6,294 nucleotides of DNA from Verrucomicrobiota bacterium. GTDB taxonomy: Bacteria; Verrucomicrobiota; Verrucomicrobiia; Verrucomicrobiales; Verrucomicrobiaceae. The notes under the pieces are model-generated. The model searched no databases. It saw only the letters and a program-made list of their open reading frames with translations, and was not told where the DNA came from. The stretch spans positions 1 through 6,294 of the forward strand of contig VFKY01000010.1 of NCBI GenBank assembly GCA_009885275.1, in the 5' to 3' direction. The position numbers and the translations under genes were made by a program. Each line of letters begins with the position of its first letter. Within the stretch, counting starts at the first letter, position 1. This document shows positions 6,188 through 6,294 of this stretch, in pieces.

Positions 6188-6294
6188 TTACTGAGTTACC
6201 TGCAAAGTGCCTGTCGCATCCGCAGGCCATGGTGCGCCTTCTAAGACCCATTTGGTCAGAATTTCATATTCGTCTTTCGTTAGACGACTCCCGA
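6188..6294 (-). CDS. C-terminus of a cytochrome-c-like (PSCyt1-type) protein, partial
   Basis: On the minus strand an open frame enters from the right edge (first full codon at 6290-6292) and ends with TAA at 6188-6190, giving 34 residues. The segment RLTKDEYEILTKWVLEGAPWP is very like the end of the planctomycete/verrucomicrobial cytochrome c domain (PSCyt1 type), where a 'LTxxEhxhLxxWIxxGAPWP' helix follows the haem-coordinating MPP region. The CXXCH haem motif and the methionine ligand would lie outside the window. After GAPWP the protein continues only ADATGTLQVTQ, so this cytochrome domain would be at or near the C-terminus, unlike proteins where PSCyt1 is N-terminal to DUF1549/DUF1553. 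The gene converges on uxaA with a 112-bp gap. The domain call rests on a short match. Confidence 0.6.
   Translation of the reverse strand, partial: GSRLTKDEYEILTKWVLEGAPWPADATGTLQVTQ

Noticed and set aside
6062..6244. Plus-strand 60-codon frame starting at a GTG inside the end of uxaA
   Set aside because: It overlaps the uxaA 3' end by 14 bp and runs antisense across the better supported cytochrome-like tail. It has no ribosome binding site and no recognisable motif.

Overview
The window looks like part of a PVC-superphylum chromosome, most likely Verrucomicrobiota. This is an inference from gene content: an LplT-type transporter followed by a separate PlsC-type acyltransferase, a long-form altronate dehydratase, a planctomycete/verrucomicrobial-type cytochrome C-terminus (RLTKDEYEILTKWVLEGAPWP), and the general absence of strong Shine-Dalgarno sequences. 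No rRNA, tRNA, CRISPR array or insertion sequence was recognised.

Layout from left to right. Positions 1-360 hold no intact gene. They contain the decayed minus-strand C-terminus of a TonB-dependent receptor (about 100-243), interrupted by an in-frame stop, and then an inverted repeat (295-339) that could terminate the operon to its right. Positions 361-4238 are a tight four-gene minus-strand operon, transcribed right to left: a six-helix membrane protein of unknown function, an LplT-like lysophospholipid MFS transporter, a PlsC-type acyltransferase with a long C-terminal extension, and a PAP2_C / sphingomyelin-synthase-like membrane enzyme. Junctions are 8 bp, 13 bp and a 4-bp ATGA overlap. 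A 190-bp divergent intergenic region (4239-4428) separates this operon from a plus-strand uxaA-type altronate dehydratase (4429-6075). At the right edge, the last 34 codons of a minus-strand cytochrome-like gene converge on uxaA.

How the genes may work together (inference): the operon reads as a membrane-lipid remodelling module. The transporter would flip lysophospholipid or a related lipid across the inner membrane, the acyltransferase would re-acylate it, and the PAP2_C enzyme would exchange or remove a phospho-headgroup. The first gene is an unassigned membrane partner. The altronate dehydratase belongs to hexuronate breakdown and has no visible functional tie to the lipid operon. The most noteworthy points are the sphingomyelin-synthase-like catalytic layout in the PAP2_C protein, the uncharacterised membrane protein leading the operon, and the TonB-receptor relic.
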